Both the position numbers and the translations under genes were made by a program. A stretch of 64,000 bases of DNA from Neomoorella stamsii (GTDB lineage Bacteria; Bacillota; DSM-521; Neomoorellales; Neomoorellaceae). This document shows positions 36,075-45,189 of the stretch, in pieces. Within the stretch, counting starts at the first letter, position 1; every line of letters begins with the position of its first letter. The notes beneath the pieces were generated by a model, which was given only the letters and a program-made list of their open reading frames with translations, had not been told where the DNA came from and did not search any database. The stretch lies in NCBI RefSeq assembly GCF_002995805.1, contig NZ_PVXL01000050.1:62001-126000 (forward strand), written 5' to 3'.

Positions 36075-37796
36075 GTGGCGCGGGCAACGAACCTGGCCCT
36101 GACCATGATTATGGCCGCCCTTTTAATCGCCTTTGCCTACTTTGCCTACCAGGGCCACCGGGCTGTTACCCTGGCAGGAGGGACAACAGTTGTTACCAGT
36201 ATCGGTATCCTTCCCTATTACGCCTTCCGGTCTTTTGTGCGGATGCTGGGCGCCTATATCCTGTCCTTTATCTTTACCCTTACTTATGGTTATAAAGCCG
36301 GGACAGACGAACGAGCCGAGCGCTGGCTCATTCCCATCCTGGATATCCTGCAGTCGGTGCCCATCCTGGGGTTCTTCCCTGCGGCCGTTTACTTTTTTGT
36401 CTCCCTTTTCCAGGGCCGCCTCCTGGGGGTTGAACTGGCATCCATCTTTCTTATCTTCACCAGCCAGGCCTGGAATATGACCTTCGGTTTCTATGAGTCC
36501 CTGACGACTGTACCCAGAGATCTCCGGGAAGCGGCTGATGCCTACCGGGTGAGGGGTTGGCGCCGTTTCCAGAAACTCTACTTACCCGCCGGTATACCCA
36601 AACTGGTATATAATAGCATCATGTCCTGGGCCGGTGGCTGGTACTTCCTTATTGCCGCAGAAATTATTGCTATCGGGCCGGTAGAGTATTCCCTGCCGGG
36701 CCTGGGGAGCTACCTCATCAGGACCACGGAGAAGGGCGAGCTGATGCATACAGTGGCCGGCCTTTTAACCCTGATCATGTTAATTACCTTTATGAATATT
36801 TTTATCTGGCGTCCCCTTTCCGCCTGGGCGGAAAACTTTAAATATGAATTTGGCAGCGGCGGTGGTAACCATATCCCGGGGGGCTGGGGCTACCGCCTCT
36901 GGTGGCAGGCGCCGGGCTTCCGGGAAATAAGGTTACTGGTGGTACAGGGAGGCGCGGCCTTGACCCTTGCTTTAGAAAGTTATGCTTCTAAACTTGAAAG
37001 GAAATTAGCAGGATGGGATTTCTGGGAGCGTTTGGTGGGGAACACCCGGCGCCTTATTTCCTGGGGCCTGGCCTTGTTGCTGGCTTACGCCCTGATGCGC
37101 GGCCTGGTGGCCCTGGGCACCCTTTTCCTGATGCCCTGGCAACCGGAGGTCTTCAGCATCCCCAGGGCTATCCTGTTTTCTTTCCTGCGTTTGCTGGCAG
37201 CATACCTGCTGTCCCTCGCCTGGACGGTACCGGTAGCCATCTGGATCGGGCACAATAAAAGGGCCTATGAAATCCTGACACCTGTGTTTGAAATACTGGC
37301 TTCAGTGCCGGCAACAGCTCTATTCCCCATTATTGTTTTTATCCTGGTAGGCCTGACGGGGGGCATGAACCTGGCGGCCGTACTGCTGGTGTTGACGGGT
37401 ATGCAGTGGTACCTCCTTTTTAACCTCATCGCCGGGGTGAAAAGCATTCCCCGGGATTTAAAGGAGGCGGCGGCAGCCTTTGGCCTGAAAGGTTTCGGGT
37501 ACTTGCGCCGGGTAGTCCTGCCGGCCATGGTGCCGTCCTTGATTACCGGTAGTATTACTGCCTGGGGTGGCGGCTGGAATGCCCTGATTGTTGCCGAATA
37601 TGTGGTCTATGCCGGCCAGACCTATACGGCCTTTGGTATTGGCTCCTTGCTGGATACGGCTACTTATAGCAGCGGCAGCTTCCAGTTAATCTGGTCCAGT
37701 CTAATAGCCATGATGGTGACTATCGTCCTCATGAACCGTTTCTTCTGGCGGCGGCTCTATGAAGTGGCTGTCCAGCGGTTTAAAATAGAAGCCTGA
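36075..37796 (+). CDS. ABC transporter permease, duplicated (COG4986-like)
   Basis: 573 residues forming two fused binding-protein-dependent permease domains, each with about six membrane helices. The EAA loops are REAADAYRVRGWRRFQKLYL in the first half and DLKEAAAAFGLKGFGYLRRV in the second. This matches the duplicated permease of the so-called anion ABC systems related to nitrate/taurine transporters. No binding protein is encoded nearby. The GTG at 36075 follows GGGAGG at good spacing. The GTG at 36066 overlaps that site. Because the leader is an M-box, Mg2+ or a Mg-linked solute is a plausible cargo, by inference only. Confidence 0.85.
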   Translation: MARATNLALTMIMAALLIAFAYFAYQGHRAVTLAGGTTVVTSIGILPYYAFRSFVRMLGAYILSFIFTLTYGYKAGTDERAERWLIPILDILQSVPILGFFPAAVYFFVSLFQGRLLGVELASIFLIFTSQAWNMTFGFYESLTTVPRDLREAADAYRVRGWRRFQKLYLPAGIPKLVYNSIMSWAGGWYFLIAAEIIAIGPVEYSLPGLGSYLIRTTEKGELMHTVAGLLTLIMLITFMNIFIWRPLSAWAENFKYEFGSGGGNHIPGGWGYRLWWQAPGFREIRLLVVQGGAALTLALESYASKLERKLAGWDFWERLVGNTRRLISWGLALLLAYALMRGLVALGTLFLMPWQPEVFSIPRAILFSFLRLLAAYLLSLAWTVPVAIWIGHNKRAYEILTPVFEILASVPATALFPIIVFILVGLTGGMNLAAVLLVLTGMQWYLLFNLIAGVKSIPRDLKEAAAAFGLKGFGYLRRVVLPAMVPSLITGSITAWGGGWNALIVAEYVVYAGQTYTAFGIGSLLDTATYSSGSFQLIWSSLIAMMVTIVLMNRFFWRRLYEVAVQRFKIEA

Positions 37797-37804
37797 AGGG
37801 GGTG

Positions 37805-38563
37805 GTGTCCCTGGCCTTACTGCTTGAAGTCAGTCATGTTTTTAAAACCTATACCGATGCCAACCGGTCCCTGACAGTCCTTAATGATATTTCCTTTACC
37901 ATTAATAAGGGAGAATTTGTCTGCCTGGTAGGCCCGTCGGGTTCTGGTAAGAGCACCCTGCTGAGGATGGTTGTCGGCCTGGACCGGCCGTCCCGGGGGC
38001 AGATTTTTTACCGCGGCCAGGAAGTTAACGGCGTCATGGACAAAATGGCCATGGTCTTCCAGTCCTTTGCCCTGTTGCCCTGGCTGACGGTCATGGGCAA
38101 CGTAGCCCTGGGCCTGGAAGCCAGAGGTATACCCCGGCCGGAAAGGGAGGCCATTGCCAATAAATATATTGATAAGGTGGGCCTGGATGGTTTTGAAGAG
38201 GCTTACCCGCGAGAGCTTTCCGGGGGCATGAAACAACGGGTAGGCATTGCCCGGGCCCTGACCATGGAACCGGAACTCCTCTGCATGGATGAACCCTTTT
38301 CCGCCCTTGACGCCTTTACGGCCCAGAACCTGCGGGAGGAACTACTGGACCTGTGGCTGGATGTAACGTTGCCCGTCAAGTCGGTCTTCATGGTGACCCA
38401 CGGCATTGAGGAAGCCGTTTTTATGGCCGACCAGGTGATTGTGTTATCGAAAAGGCCGGCCCGGATACTGGCCGATGTCAGGGTAGACCTGCCCCGCCCA
38501 CGCAATATGAAGGATGAAGCCTTCGCCCGGGTTACGGATAAGATATACTCCCTTTTGTTCTAA
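37805..38563 (+). CDS. ABC transporter ATPase (NitT/TauT type), lacking its usual tail
   Basis: A 252-residue ATPase pairing with the permease just upstream (8 bases away). Walker A is GPSGSGKST, the Q-loop is MVFQSFALLPW, the signature is LSGGMKQRVGIARAL, Walker B is LLCMDEPF, and the H-loop is FMVTHGIEEA. Relatives that accompany this kind of duplicated permease usually continue for about 150 residues with an AAA-associated C-terminal domain. Here the protein stops at YSLLF, and an ORF that looks like that domain lies 5 kb downstream at 43.55 kb. Confidence 0.9.
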   Translation: MSLALLLEVSHVFKTYTDANRSLTVLNDISFTINKGEFVCLVGPSGSGKSTLLRMVVGLDRPSRGQIFYRGQEVNGVMDKMAMVFQSFALLPWLTVMGNVALGLEARGIPRPEREAIANKYIDKVGLDGFEEAYPRELSGGMKQRVGIARALTMEPELLCMDEPFSALDAFTAQNLREELLDLWLDVTLPVKSVFMVTHGIEEAVFMADQVIVLSKRPARILADVRVDLPRPRNMKDEAFARVTDKIYSLLF

Positions 38564-38613
38564 GACTTCTAAGACCGGGTACAGGCTTTGCTTTGGATGG
38601 CGCTATTGGAAAA

Positions 38614-38638
38614 CGCTTGAATGGCATTCAAGAGGTCA
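38614..38638 (+). repeat. 25-bp fragment of tRNA-Ala
   Basis: CGCTTGAATGGCATTCAAGAGGTCA is split here only for description: CGCTTGAATGGCATTCAAG plus AGGTCA. It is identical to 44119-44143, the anticodon arm and start of the variable loop of tRNA-Ala(GGC), in the same orientation. No other part of a tRNA is present. Confidence 0.85.
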
Positions 38639-38645
38639 AAAATTA

Positions 38646-38678
38646 AAAAAGGGGCCGGAACACCACCGTCCCCTTTTT
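38646..38678 (+). terminator. Terminator after the ABC operon
   Basis: AAAAAGGGGcCGG pairs with CCGtCCCCTTTTT with one mismatch. Since both flanks are A/T runs, it can also serve gltA on the other strand. Confidence 0.75.
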
Positions 38679-38748
38679 AGTTTTTAGACGGATAAAAAGC
38701 CCCCTATCCACCTTAAAACCCTGATATTCTCCTTCTAGCAAAGGCAAT

Positions 38749-40101
38749 TTACCTTTGCTCAAGGGGAATATACTTTCTTTTACCTATCACATTTTTATAG
38801 GCGGGCCTGATAATCCTGCCCCCGCTCACCAGCTCTTCCAGCAGGTGGGCACACCAGCCGGAGATTCTGGCTATGGCAAAAATTGGCGTATAAAGTTCGA
38901 CGGGAATATTTAACATCTTATAAACAAAGCCAGAATAGAAGTCCACGTTGGGAGCGATAATCTTTTCGGTACCCTTTTTCGCAGCAAATAATTCCGGCGC
39001 CACCTTTTCAATGGTCAGGTAGAGGCCAAATTCTTCTTCCATGTTTTTCTCTCTGGCCAGTTCAGCAGCCTTGTTTTTCAATAAAACAGCCCGGGGATCA
39101 GACAGGGTATAAACAGCATGGCCAAGGCCATAGATCAATCCCTTTTTATCAAAGGCTTCCTTATTTAGAATTTTAGTCAGGTAATATTTAATTTCCTCCT
39201 CATCAGCCCAGTCCCTCACATTTGCCTTTATATCATCGATCATTTCCATTACCTTAATATTGGCGCCGCCGTGTTTTGGACCCTTTAAAGAACCCACCGC
39301 TGCCGCAATAACCGAATAGATATCGGTCCCCGTTGAAGAGACCACATGGACGGTAAAGGTCGAGTTGTTGCCGCCGCCGTGCTCGGCATGGAGCACCAGG
39401 GCCAGGTCCAGCAGTTCGGCTTCCAGGCGGGTGTAGTGGTTGTCAGGCCTGATCATGTACAGAAAGTTTTCGGCCGTGCTCAGGTCTTTTCGCGGCAGGT
39501 GAATATACAAACTTTGATTTTCATAAAAATGGACTTTAGCCTGGTAACCGTAGGCCACCATGATGGGGAAGCGGGCAATCAGCTCAATACTCTGCCTGAC
39601 GACGTTTTTGATACTTAAATCATCCGGGTTTTTATCATAGGAATAAGAAGCTAAAACGCTCCTGGCTAATTTATTCATGATATCATTACTGGGAGCTTTT
39701 AAAATCATGTCTTCAACAAATCCATCAGGGAGGCACCGGTTTTCAGCAAGGAGATTTGTAAATTCCTCCAGCCATTGCCGGTCGGGTAATTCTCCAAAAA
39801 GCAATAGATAACAAACTTCCTCGAAACCATAGCGCCCTTCCTTCTGGAAACCTTTGACAATATCCCAGATGTCGATGCCCCGGTAGAGCAGCCGCCCCTG
39901 ATCGGGGATTCTCTCGCCCTCATCGAGAATGTAGCCGTGGACTTCGCCGATCTCGGTCAGGCCCACCAGGACACCGGTACCGTCACTGTTACGCAGGCCC
40001 CGTTTGACATTATACTTCTCATATAAATCAGGCTCGATGTAGTTATTTTTTTCGGCTAACAGAGCAAGTCGATCCAGGTAGGTCAACCCATCTATTTGCA
40101 T
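38749..40101 (-). CDS. gltA: Citrate synthase
   Basis: Condenses oxaloacetate and acetyl-CoA to citrate. The 450-residue protein has the typical Si-type features: LLYRGIDIWD, the catalytic-histidine region HAEHGGGNNSTFTVHVVSST, GSLKGPKHGGAN and YGLGHAVYT, and the C-terminal aspartate/arginine region VDFYSGFVY. The long N-terminal extension is common in the clostridial branch. AGAAAGGATG lies before the ATG. It stands alone in the segment bounded by the two tRNA-Ala sequences and is somewhat AT-richer than its neighbours. A 2-methylcitrate synthase role cannot be excluded. Confidence 0.92.
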   Translation of the reverse strand: MQIDGLTYLDRLALLAEKNNYIEPDLYEKYNVKRGLRNSDGTGVLVGLTEIGEVHGYILDEGERIPDQGRLLYRGIDIWDIVKGFQKEGRYGFEEVCYLLLFGELPDRQWLEEFTNLLAENRCLPDGFVEDMILKAPSNDIMNKLARSVLASYSYDKNPDDLSIKNVVRQSIELIARFPIMVAYGYQAKVHFYENQSLYIHLPRKDLSTAENFLYMIRPDNHYTRLEAELLDLALVLHAEHGGGNNSTFTVHVVSSTGTDIYSVIAAAVGSLKGPKHGGANIKVMEMIDDIKANVRDWADEEEIKYYLTKILNKEAFDKKGLIYGLGHAVYTLSDPRAVLLKNKAAELAREKNMEEEFGLYLTIEKVAPELFAAKKGTEKIIAPNVDFYSGFVYKMLNIPVELYTPIFAIARISGWCAHLLEELVSGGRIIRPAYKNVIGKRKYIPLEQR

Positions 40102-40485
40102 GTTAAAACATCCTTTCTACTAAACGGGTAAAGTTATTTATCCTCTTTATATTCTTCACCAAAGCTTGTTTTCCTTTTTTAGATGGAGAAAAATTAGTTG
40201 TGATGAATAAGGGATAAAAATGATGGAAGACCGCTGAGCTTGGAGGAAATTGGTAGTTTGTGTCGAATCTCTAGTTAACGTTATTAGCGGGACCGGAAAC
40301 ATAGCAATATGATAGCTTTTAAACACTGAAGTAGGGGCAAATATTTCTGTCCGGCCTTTGTCCCTGGTGATCCAGAGAGCAAGGAGGTAAAGAGCGGCTG
40401 CCAAAGGGCCGTCATTTAACACTCTCGCGGGACTGCCGGTCCGGCAAGCAGGCCTTTTCTGGCGAGCACTCCCAGCAGGAGGTAT
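40102..40485. other. Intergenic region between divergent gltA and the HD-GYP gene
   Basis: No supported gene. A minus-strand frame (40156-40422) has no ribosome site and an unlikely composition. Promoters for both genes are expected here, but no consensus pair stands out. Confidence 0.4.
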
Positions 40486-42657
40486 GTGGTTCCTTTCATG
40501 GAGAGAGGGAAATTAATACAGTACTACGAAGAACTGAAACACATCGGCTTACAAAGACTGCAAGAGAGCATGAGCCAGGCTCTGGGACTGGCAGCTCTGG
40601 TCACCTGCCCGGATGGGCAACCGCTCACCGAAATCTCCAACCTGTGCTCTTTCTGCGCCCTGCTTAATGCTAGTCCAGAAGGAAGAGCCAGGTGCGCGGC
40701 TACACGTGTTGTCTCTACCAGGGCTGCCTTGGAGGCAGGGAGAGCGGTTCGCGACACCTGCCATGCCGGGCTGGTGCACCTGGCGGTCCCTCTCCGGGTA
40801 GCGGGAGAAACGGTGGCGGTACTGGTGGGTGGCAGTGCAGCTCTGCAGCCGCTTACAGAAGAGGCAGTGGCGCAGCTGGCCCGGGAAACAGGCATTGACC
40901 GAGAGGAGCTTTTAGCGGCGGCCAGAACGGTACCCCTCTGGTCTGAAGAGCGGCTCTGGATTGCGGCGGAGATGATGGGGGCAGTAACGGAAACCGTGGC
41001 CCAGCTGCTGTACACCAGGCAGGAACTGCAGAAAAAGGCAGACGAAATCAGCGCTCTCTTTGAATTCAGCAAAACTGTTTCCGGCAGCCTGCAGGTGGCC
41101 GAAGCTGCCCGGCAGGGACTTCAAGCGGTGCTGGAATTGACTGGTGCCACCAGCGGGTCGGTGATAATGCTGGGCGAAGCGAGACCAGGGGCGGCGGATC
41201 TTGAGGTGGCGGCTACCCTGGAGCCGTACAACGAATTAAGGGTAATTCCTGCAGGGGAAATAATAGCCGCGGTTGAGCGGGAAGCTGTCGCCGCGCACTT
41301 TGACAGCCGCCCCGGAGAAAGCACGCCCGAAGAAAAGCGGCCGGCAGTTGCAGTACCTCTTACAGCTGGGGGCAAGGTAACGGGGGTACTCACCTTAGCA
41401 GGCAAGCCAGGGGGGCAGCGCTTCACTGGAGAGGAAGCCATCTTCTTGACCACCCTGGGCACCATTCTGGGGCTGGCGCTGGAAAATGCCCGGCTTTTCC
41501 GGAAGGTGCGGGAAAGGGCAGCGATGCTGGAACGGCTGATCGAAGTAGGGCAGGTGTTATCGAGCCACCTTGATGTGGACCTGGTGCTTGAATCGGCCCT
41601 GGCAAGTGTGAGGGACGTGCTGGGTGCACGGTGGTGTGCCCTGCGGGTACTTGACGAAAATACCGGCGAATTGGTGCTGAGGGCCAGCCTGGGTATGAAC
41701 CAGAAGTTGCAGGCGAGGGTCGCCCGCGTCCGGCCGGAGGATAACTTGTTGGGTGAAGTGCTCCAAAAAGGGGAAGCCGTGGTAGTAGAGGACCTGGCTG
41801 CCAACGGGTCTGGTAGGCACCTGCCCTACTACGCGCTTGAGATGCGGACCATGGTTGTGGTGCCGGTGAAAGCAGGCGGAAAGATTCTGGGCACATTGAA
41901 GGTTTATTCTCCTGTACCGCGCCGCTGGTCGGAAGAGGAAGTTGAGTACCTGGGTACCGTTGCGGCTCAAGTCGGGCTGGCGCTGGAAAACGCCCGCCTT
42001 TACTCCTCCCTGCGGGAGTACTACCTGAGTACCGTACAAGCGCTGGCAGCGGCATTGGAGGCCAAGGACGTATACACGAGGGGGCATTCCATCCGGGTAG
42101 CCCAATGGGCACGCTCCTGCGCCCGTATGCTGGGACTTGGTGCAGAAGCGGAGGAACAGGTTTACATGGCCGGCCTATTACACGACCTGGGCAAAATTGG
42201 CATACAAGAGGACATTCTTCTTAAACCGGGCCCCCTCACCCCGGAAGAAAGAAAAGAGATGCAGGGTCATCCTGAAGTAGGAGCCAGGATCCTGGAACCG
42301 GCCCGGTTCCCTGCGGCGGTTATTGCAGCCGTACGGCACCATCACGAAGACTATGGGGGCGGGGGTTATCCGGCTGGCCTATCAAGAGAGGAGATCCCGC
42401 TTCTGGCGCGCATTATTCGTGTGGCGGATGCCTACGACGCCATGACCTCCGCCAGGCCTTACAGGCAGGCATTTACCCCGCAGGAGGCATATGAGGAATT
42501 GAAACGGTGTGCAGGTCGGCAGTTTGACCCCCGGGTGGTAGAGGCATTTTTACGGATTCCGCAAGAGAAAATGGAAGATATTGCTATACGGGGGGGGGGG
42601 GGCACCCTGATAGCTTTACTTGGCGAAATACTTTTTTTACTGAGGCGACCGCTTTGA
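40486..42657 (+). CDS. PocR-GAF-GAF-HD-GYP signalling protein
   Basis: 723 residues. Residues 8-175 form a PocR-type ligand/redox sensor with conserved cysteines (LCSFCALLNAS, ARCAATR, DTCHAG). Two GAF domains follow (about 190-345 and 365-510), then an HD-GYP c-di-GMP phosphodiesterase domain with GLLHDLGKIGI and HHEDYGGGGYPAG. The family normally has HHExxDGxGYP, so one motif aspartate is glycine here. AGGAGG lies close to GTG 40486, and ATG 40498 is an alternative start. The end is abnormal: a 13-G run at 42590-42602 leads into an unrelated 18-residue tail. Confidence 0.85.
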   Translation: MVPFMERGKLIQYYEELKHIGLQRLQESMSQALGLAALVTCPDGQPLTEISNLCSFCALLNASPEGRARCAATRVVSTRAALEAGRAVRDTCHAGLVHLAVPLRVAGETVAVLVGGSAALQPLTEEAVAQLARETGIDREELLAAARTVPLWSEERLWIAAEMMGAVTETVAQLLYTRQELQKKADEISALFEFSKTVSGSLQVAEAARQGLQAVLELTGATSGSVIMLGEARPGAADLEVAATLEPYNELRVIPAGEIIAAVEREAVAAHFDSRPGESTPEEKRPAVAVPLTAGGKVTGVLTLAGKPGGQRFTGEEAIFLTTLGTILGLALENARLFRKVRERAAMLERLIEVGQVLSSHLDVDLVLESALASVRDVLGARWCALRVLDENTGELVLRASLGMNQKLQARVARVRPEDNLLGEVLQKGEAVVVEDLAANGSGRHLPYYALEMRTMVVVPVKAGGKILGTLKVYSPVPRRWSEEEVEYLGTVAAQVGLALENARLYSSLREYYLSTVQALAAALEAKDVYTRGHSIRVAQWARSCARMLGLGAEAEEQVYMAGLLHDLGKIGIQEDILLKPGPLTPEERKEMQGHPEVGARILEPARFPAAVIAAVRHHHEDYGGGGYPAGLSREEIPLLARIIRVADAYDAMTSARPYRQAFTPQEAYEELKRCAGRQFDPRVVEAFLRIPQEKMEDIAIRGGGGTLIALLGEILFLLRRPL

Positions 42658-43139
42658 CCAGAGCCGGATCATATTATGGCGGGGAGGGCAACGACCGTTC
42701 GGGCTAAGCAGGCGGGATGGCTTATACTGACAGCGCCACGTGCAACCGAGGCGGTAACAAACAATAGCATACCCCCCAACGAGCTGAGTTCTTGGCGCGC
42801 TGCCAAATTGGTCAGCTATAAAAATGCGAGGTCATTTGGTAATGAGCATAGAGCAGGCTAAGGCCTTGTCTAAGTTCTGTAAAACCGTGATATATTTTCT
42901 ATCAGCCCTGGGCATGGCGATTTGCCTTCATAAAGGGCGTAACCGGAAAGGATGCGGGCCCGAAAAATTTGCTGGCAAAGCTGCCTTGTACGGGGGGTAT
43001 AAAGGTCGGCATTTCGGCCGGATTAGCCTACTTTCCCGAGGAAGGTGGGGACGCCCGCACTCTTCTTTCCGCTGCTGACACGCGCATGTACGCCGAGAAA
43101 GAAGCAAAGAAGGACCGTTTCTATGCGTTTGGGGGGTAG
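42604..43139 (+). pseudogene. Decayed GGDEF (diguanylate cyclase) domain
   Basis: The end is unmistakable: from 42996 the frame reads GIKVGISAGLAYFPEEGG, then DARTLLSAADTRMYAEKEAK and stops at 43137. Just after the poly-G run a different frame reads PDSFTWRNTFFTEATALTR, resembling the DxLTGLxNRxxF opening. The middle with the GGDEF signature is lost. The 42660-42990 stretch shows only scattered short frames. Confidence 0.65.
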
Positions 43140-43291
43140 GTCCTCACATTCATCACAGAACCGGTCCATATTCGCAAATTGAACAATCTGCAGCCTTCCT
43201 GGCCCAGCAGAACATGCTGAGCAGCTTAACTACATTCGTCCTTCTGGCCTTATTATTCAAAGCTACCGGTGCAGCAGGGAGTAGTTGTCCC

Positions 43292-43405
43292 GAATATCAC
43301 AGGCACATTCGCCACACCCATGACACCTATTCGTATGTCCTGCCTGATGCGCAGGAGGAAGCAGCTAGAGCGATAGTCAGGGCACTTAAGGGGGGCACAG
43401 GTTAG
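43292..43405 (+). pseudogene. C-terminal remnant of a tyrosine recombinase (integrase)
   Basis: 37 codons read EYHRHIRHTHDTYSYVLPDA, then QEEAARAIVRALKGG and stop. HDTYSYVLPDAQEEAA corresponds to the TxxxYSHVLPxxQxEAA ending of phage-type integrases, including the catalytic tyrosine. The remainder of the enzyme is absent. Confidence 0.65.
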
Positions 43406-43552
43406 CAGCGGTTAGCAAAAACGAAATCTAAAACCTGAAAACCTTGATACCAGGACATTTTTAGCGGGTAATGAATTCTGTTCTAAGATCTGGTATAATA
43501 TGATAAAATAGTGGTACCTGAAGATGGTATCCAATAGGGGGTCATAGCCACG

Positions 43553-44035
43553 GTGGACACTGGGCCTTTACCCCAGGTAGGTATAGGGATGGTCATTGGC
43601 CTGCTCGAAATGCTGGAGGATGTCCGGGGGAGGGAAGATATCTTTAAACTGGCCAGCAGTCTTTCGATGGAACTGGATGATATCGGACCGGTCATAGAGG
43701 CAGCTAAGGTGCTGGGCTTTATTGAAACTACCAATGGCGATATTACCCTGACCGGTTTGGGCACCCAGCTGCTCAATGCTGACATCAACGAACGGAAAGA
43801 TATAATTGCCGGCCGGTTACGGCAGTTACCGGTTTTTAAAGAGGTCTTGCAGCTAATTAATTCCAGGCGTGGCCGGCAGGTGCGGCGGGCTCAAGTTATC
43901 AGCCGCTTTGCCCGCCGGATGTCTGATGAGGATGCCGAACTCCTGTTTAAAACCGTCGTCGACTGGGGCCGCTTTGCCGAGATTATCGGCTATGATACCA
44001 AGGGAGAAGTTTTATACCTGGATAAGGGAGAATAA
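43553..44035 (+). CDS. Stand-alone AAA-associated (NitT/TauT ATPase C-terminal) domain protein
   Basis: 160 residues matching the domain normally fused to the C-terminus of nitrate/taurine-type ABC ATPases: LPQVGIGMVIGLLEML, GREDIFKLASSLSMELDDI, PVIEAAKVLGFIET and DITLTGLGTQLL, then a helical tail. It starts with GTG after GGGGGT. A TATAAT at 43494 suggests its own transcription. It is the likely missing tail of the ATPase at 37.8-38.6 kb, which ends where this domain would begin. It may act in trans or be a by-product of an insertion. Confidence 0.75.
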   Translation: MDTGPLPQVGIGMVIGLLEMLEDVRGREDIFKLASSLSMELDDIGPVIEAAKVLGFIETTNGDITLTGLGTQLLNADINERKDIIAGRLRQLPVFKEVLQLINSRRGRQVRRAQVISRFARRMSDEDAELLFKTVVDWGRFAEIIGYDTKGEVLYLDKGE

Positions 44036-44053
44036 AGATTATTCAGCTGGCCC

Positions 44054-44082
44054 TTGACAAACAGGTCAGGGGCCAGTATAAT
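44054..44082 (+). promoter_or_regulatory. Consensus sigma-A promoter of tRNA-Ala
   Basis: TTGACA (44054-44059), 17-base spacer, TATAAT (44077-44082), 12 bases before the tRNA. Confidence 0.9.
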
Positions 44083-44094
44083 TAACAGTGCCGT

Positions 44095-44170
<76 letters not shown>

Positions 44171-44180
44171 GAAAAGAAAA

Positions 44181-44209
44181 AGTGCCGCAGAGTGATGCGG
44201 CATTTTTTA
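44181..44209 (+). terminator. Terminator of tRNA-Ala
   Basis: AGTGCCGCA / TGCGGCATT stem (one wobble) followed by TTTTATTTTT. Confidence 0.9.
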
Positions 44210-44321
44210 TTTTTGCCACCTGATTAACATTACCGGATTTGACGTTTTTGGGTGCGGTATGGTGGTAGTGAGCAAAGGGTAAGAGCTAGAGCAGTATAGC
44301 TTCCGGAGGGCAGGGATTTTT

Positions 44322-45059
44322 ATGGTCAAGTTGCCTGAAAACATGAGTAAAGCCCGTTTCCTGGCCCGGCCCAACCGCTTTACCGTAATAGCGGAAAAGG
44401 CCGGGCAACAGGTAAAGGCCTTCCTGGCCGACCCAGGGCGGCTGGCAGAATTGCTGTTGCCCGGGGCCGAGCTTTACCTCGCCCCGGCGCAAGCCGGGGA
44501 AAAGCGGAAAACTCTCTACGACGTGGTCCTGTTGCGCCGGGACGGCATCTTTATTTCCCTGGACAGCCGCCTGCCCAACCGCCTTTTTGCCGCTGCCTTC
44601 CGCGCCGGAGAACTGGAGGCTTTTCAGGGCTACCGGCAGCTAACAGCGGAAGTCCGGGCCGGCTCCAGCCGCCTGGACTTTTTATTATCGGTGGGCGGGG
44701 AGGAGCAGGAAGCGAGACCACATGGTGAGGGGCTGCCACCCTGTTATGTTGAGGTCAAATCAGTAACTTTGGTGACCGGTGCAGGGGTGGCCCTGTTTCC
44801 CGATGCCCCCACCAGCCGCGGCAGCCGCCACCTGCAAGAGTTAATGGCTTTACGGGCCAGGGGTTACCGGGCAGCGGTGGTATTTATAATCCAGCGGGAA
44901 GATGCCTCGAGTTTTGCCCCCAACGAAGCCACCGATCCCCTTTTTGCCCGGGCTTTGCGGGAGGCGGCAAATGCCGGGGTCGAAGTTTACGCCCACCGCT
45001 GCCGCATCAGCCAGGCAGCGGCACGTCTCAGTGCTGCCGTACCTGTAAAGCTAACCTGA
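44322..45059 (+). CDS. sfsA: Sugar fermentation stimulation protein homologue
   Basis: 245 residues of the SfsA family, thought to bind nucleic acid and carry a nuclease-like fold. Its name comes from effects on maltose metabolism in E. coli. Family marks: ARFLARPNRFTVIAE near the start, LADPGRLAELLLPGAELYL, the catalytic-like RLDFLLSVGG and CYVEVKSVTLV, then DAPTSRGSRHLQELMAL and VVFIIQRED. CCGGAGGGCAGGG precedes the ATG. It appears to be a single gene between tRNA-Ala and the agr cassette. Confidence 0.93.
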   Translation: MVKLPENMSKARFLARPNRFTVIAEKAGQQVKAFLADPGRLAELLLPGAELYLAPAQAGEKRKTLYDVVLLRRDGIFISLDSRLPNRLFAAAFRAGELEAFQGYRQLTAEVRAGSSRLDFLLSVGGEEQEARPHGEGLPPCYVEVKSVTLVTGAGVALFPDAPTSRGSRHLQELMALRARGYRAAVVFIIQREDASSFAPNEATDPLFARALREAANAGVEVYAHRCRISQAAARLSAAVPVKLT

Positions 45060-45189
45060 GCGACCTTTGCTGGAGCCTGCGCCTGGATTAATGCACAACA
45101 ATGATAAATATTTACTGGTAAAAAATGTACCGTTAGTGGGCAGGAAATTTGCGGTATACGTCGAATAAATACCTCCAGGTGAAGAGAAA

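Noticed and set aside
38614-38638. A second tRNA-Ala gene at 38.6 kb
   Set aside because: Only the anticodon arm and start of the variable loop are present. There is no acceptor, D or T arm, so it is a fragment.
40156-40422. 88-codon minus-strand frame upstream of gltA
   Set aside because: No ribosome site, an unlikely amino-acid mix, and it would sit in the promoter region of two divergent genes.
42676-43078. Small plus-strand frames after the HD-GYP gene
   Set aside because: They overlap the GGDEF remnant in other frames and lack start signals. The remnant explains the coding signal better.
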